A stretch of DNA of 64,000 bases, taken from NCBI GenBank assembly GCA_007745635.1, contig CP036272.1, forward strand, positions 2,845,124 through 2,909,123, written 5' to 3'. Position 1 is the first letter of the stretch, and every line of letters starts with the position of its first letter. A model generated the notes under the pieces. That model was not told where the DNA came from and searched no databases. It worked only from the letters and a program-made list of their open reading frames with translations. The position numbers were made by a program, and so were the translations under genes. Shown here in pieces: positions 63,718 to 64,000 of this stretch. Origin of the DNA: Stieleria bergensis (GTDB lineage Bacteria > Planctomycetota > Planctomycetia > Pirellulales > Pirellulaceae).

Positions 63718-64000
63718 GGCTTGTTCACCTCCACAGGTTCCAGAGCGAGGTCGCTCGGCCGCAATTGTTCCAAGACGGCTTGCTCAGCGAGTCGCATTGC
63801 CTGTTTCTGTGATTCGGTTTGGTCATCCATCCCGCCGATGTGCAGTACGCCATGGATCACGTATAGCAACAGTTCATCCGCTGTGGACCAGCCAGCGTCG
63901 ACGGCGTTGGCTTGGGCGGTCTCGAGACTGGCAACCAGTTCTCCTTCCAGAAAACCGTTCTGATCGCTGTAGGGGAAACTGATCACATCGGTGGGGTAGT
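63714..64000 (-). CDS. ybeY: rRNA maturation RNase YbeY, 3' part (cut by window end)
   Basis: The last 95 or so residues; the frame stays open to base 64000, with YPTDVISFPY right at the edge, the conserved YbeY block, so the real start lies outside. The zinc motif reads HGVLHIGGMDDQ: two His are kept, while the third ligand, usually His (G-x-D-H), is Asp. YbeY trims 16S rRNA ends and takes part in ribosome quality control. It overlaps the CorC-like gene by 4 bp. Confidence 0.88.
   Translation of the reverse strand, partial: YPTDVISFPYSDQNGFLEGELVASLETAQANAVDAGWSTADELLLYVIHGVLHIGGMDDQTESQKQAMRLAEQAVLEQLRPSDLALEPVEVNKP

Noticed and set aside
1-64000. tRNA, rRNA or known riboswitch
   Set aside because: I looked for T-loop-like and conserved rRNA stretches while reading and saw none; a covariance search was not possible, so absence is not proven.

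Overview
The window looks like chromosomal DNA of a planctomycete, most likely a marine Pirellulaceae member close to Rhodopirellula. The inference rests on gene content: PVC-type haem-binding and dehydrogenase proteins with HEAT repeats, ThuA-like proteins, five secreted sulfatases, a fused GldF-GldG-like transporter, an AraC-type XylR-like regulator, and long intergenic stretches carrying short tandem repeats and 'GTGCGTGCAAGC' hairpin elements. No tRNA, rRNA or CRISPR array was seen.

Layout. 14-5899 (-): an ABC export cluster (ATPase, permease fused to a GldG-like part, DUF4340 protein). 6190-10840 (-): a secreted oxidation system (ThuA-like, PVC dehydrogenase with HEAT repeats, cytochrome c); the first two open frames are separated only by an A10 run and one frame shift. 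11610-16492 (+): a tightly overlapping unit of a GlcD-GlcF-type oxidase, MoaD, MoaE and a cysteine desulfurase. 16637-22961: sugar-phosphate transferase, NadC, a ComEA-like protein, YchF and three poorly known proteins. 23109-34660: a polysaccharide-processing island with a secreted alpha/beta hydrolase, four consecutive sulfatases of different types, an AGE-family epimerase and a GNAT acetyltransferase. 35348-42846: an HPF-like protein with a sigma-like C-terminus, a phosphoesterase, topoisomerase I with a lysine-rich tail, and a large PpiD-like protein with about 24 PEPAK repeats.

42847-47243 is the accessory patch: a 186-bp tandem duplication with hairpins, a HINT-type polymorphic toxin with a nuclease-like C-terminus followed by a likely immunity gene, and two broken genes facing away from each other (a sigma-like gene and a RAYT transposase). 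From 47244 onward the content is mostly housekeeping or metabolic: IspG, a glycosyltransferase, a methyltransferase, a class III sirtuin, an XylR-like regulator next to a fifth sulfatase, a small M50-like protease, DUF4404, a CBS protein, CysK, the two-subunit 2-oxoacid:ferredoxin oxidoreductase, a CorC/HlyC-type membrane protein and the 3' part of ybeY cut by the window edge.

Most noteworthy: (1) the A10 frameshift joining ThuA and dehydrogenase frames; (2) the toxin-immunity pair; (3) the HPF-sigma-like fusion; (4) the dispersed hairpin family together with a RAYT relic; (5) sulfatases with atypical active-site motifs. Starts were often moved downstream to the Met or Val that begins a signal peptide or family homology; these choices are stated entry by entry.
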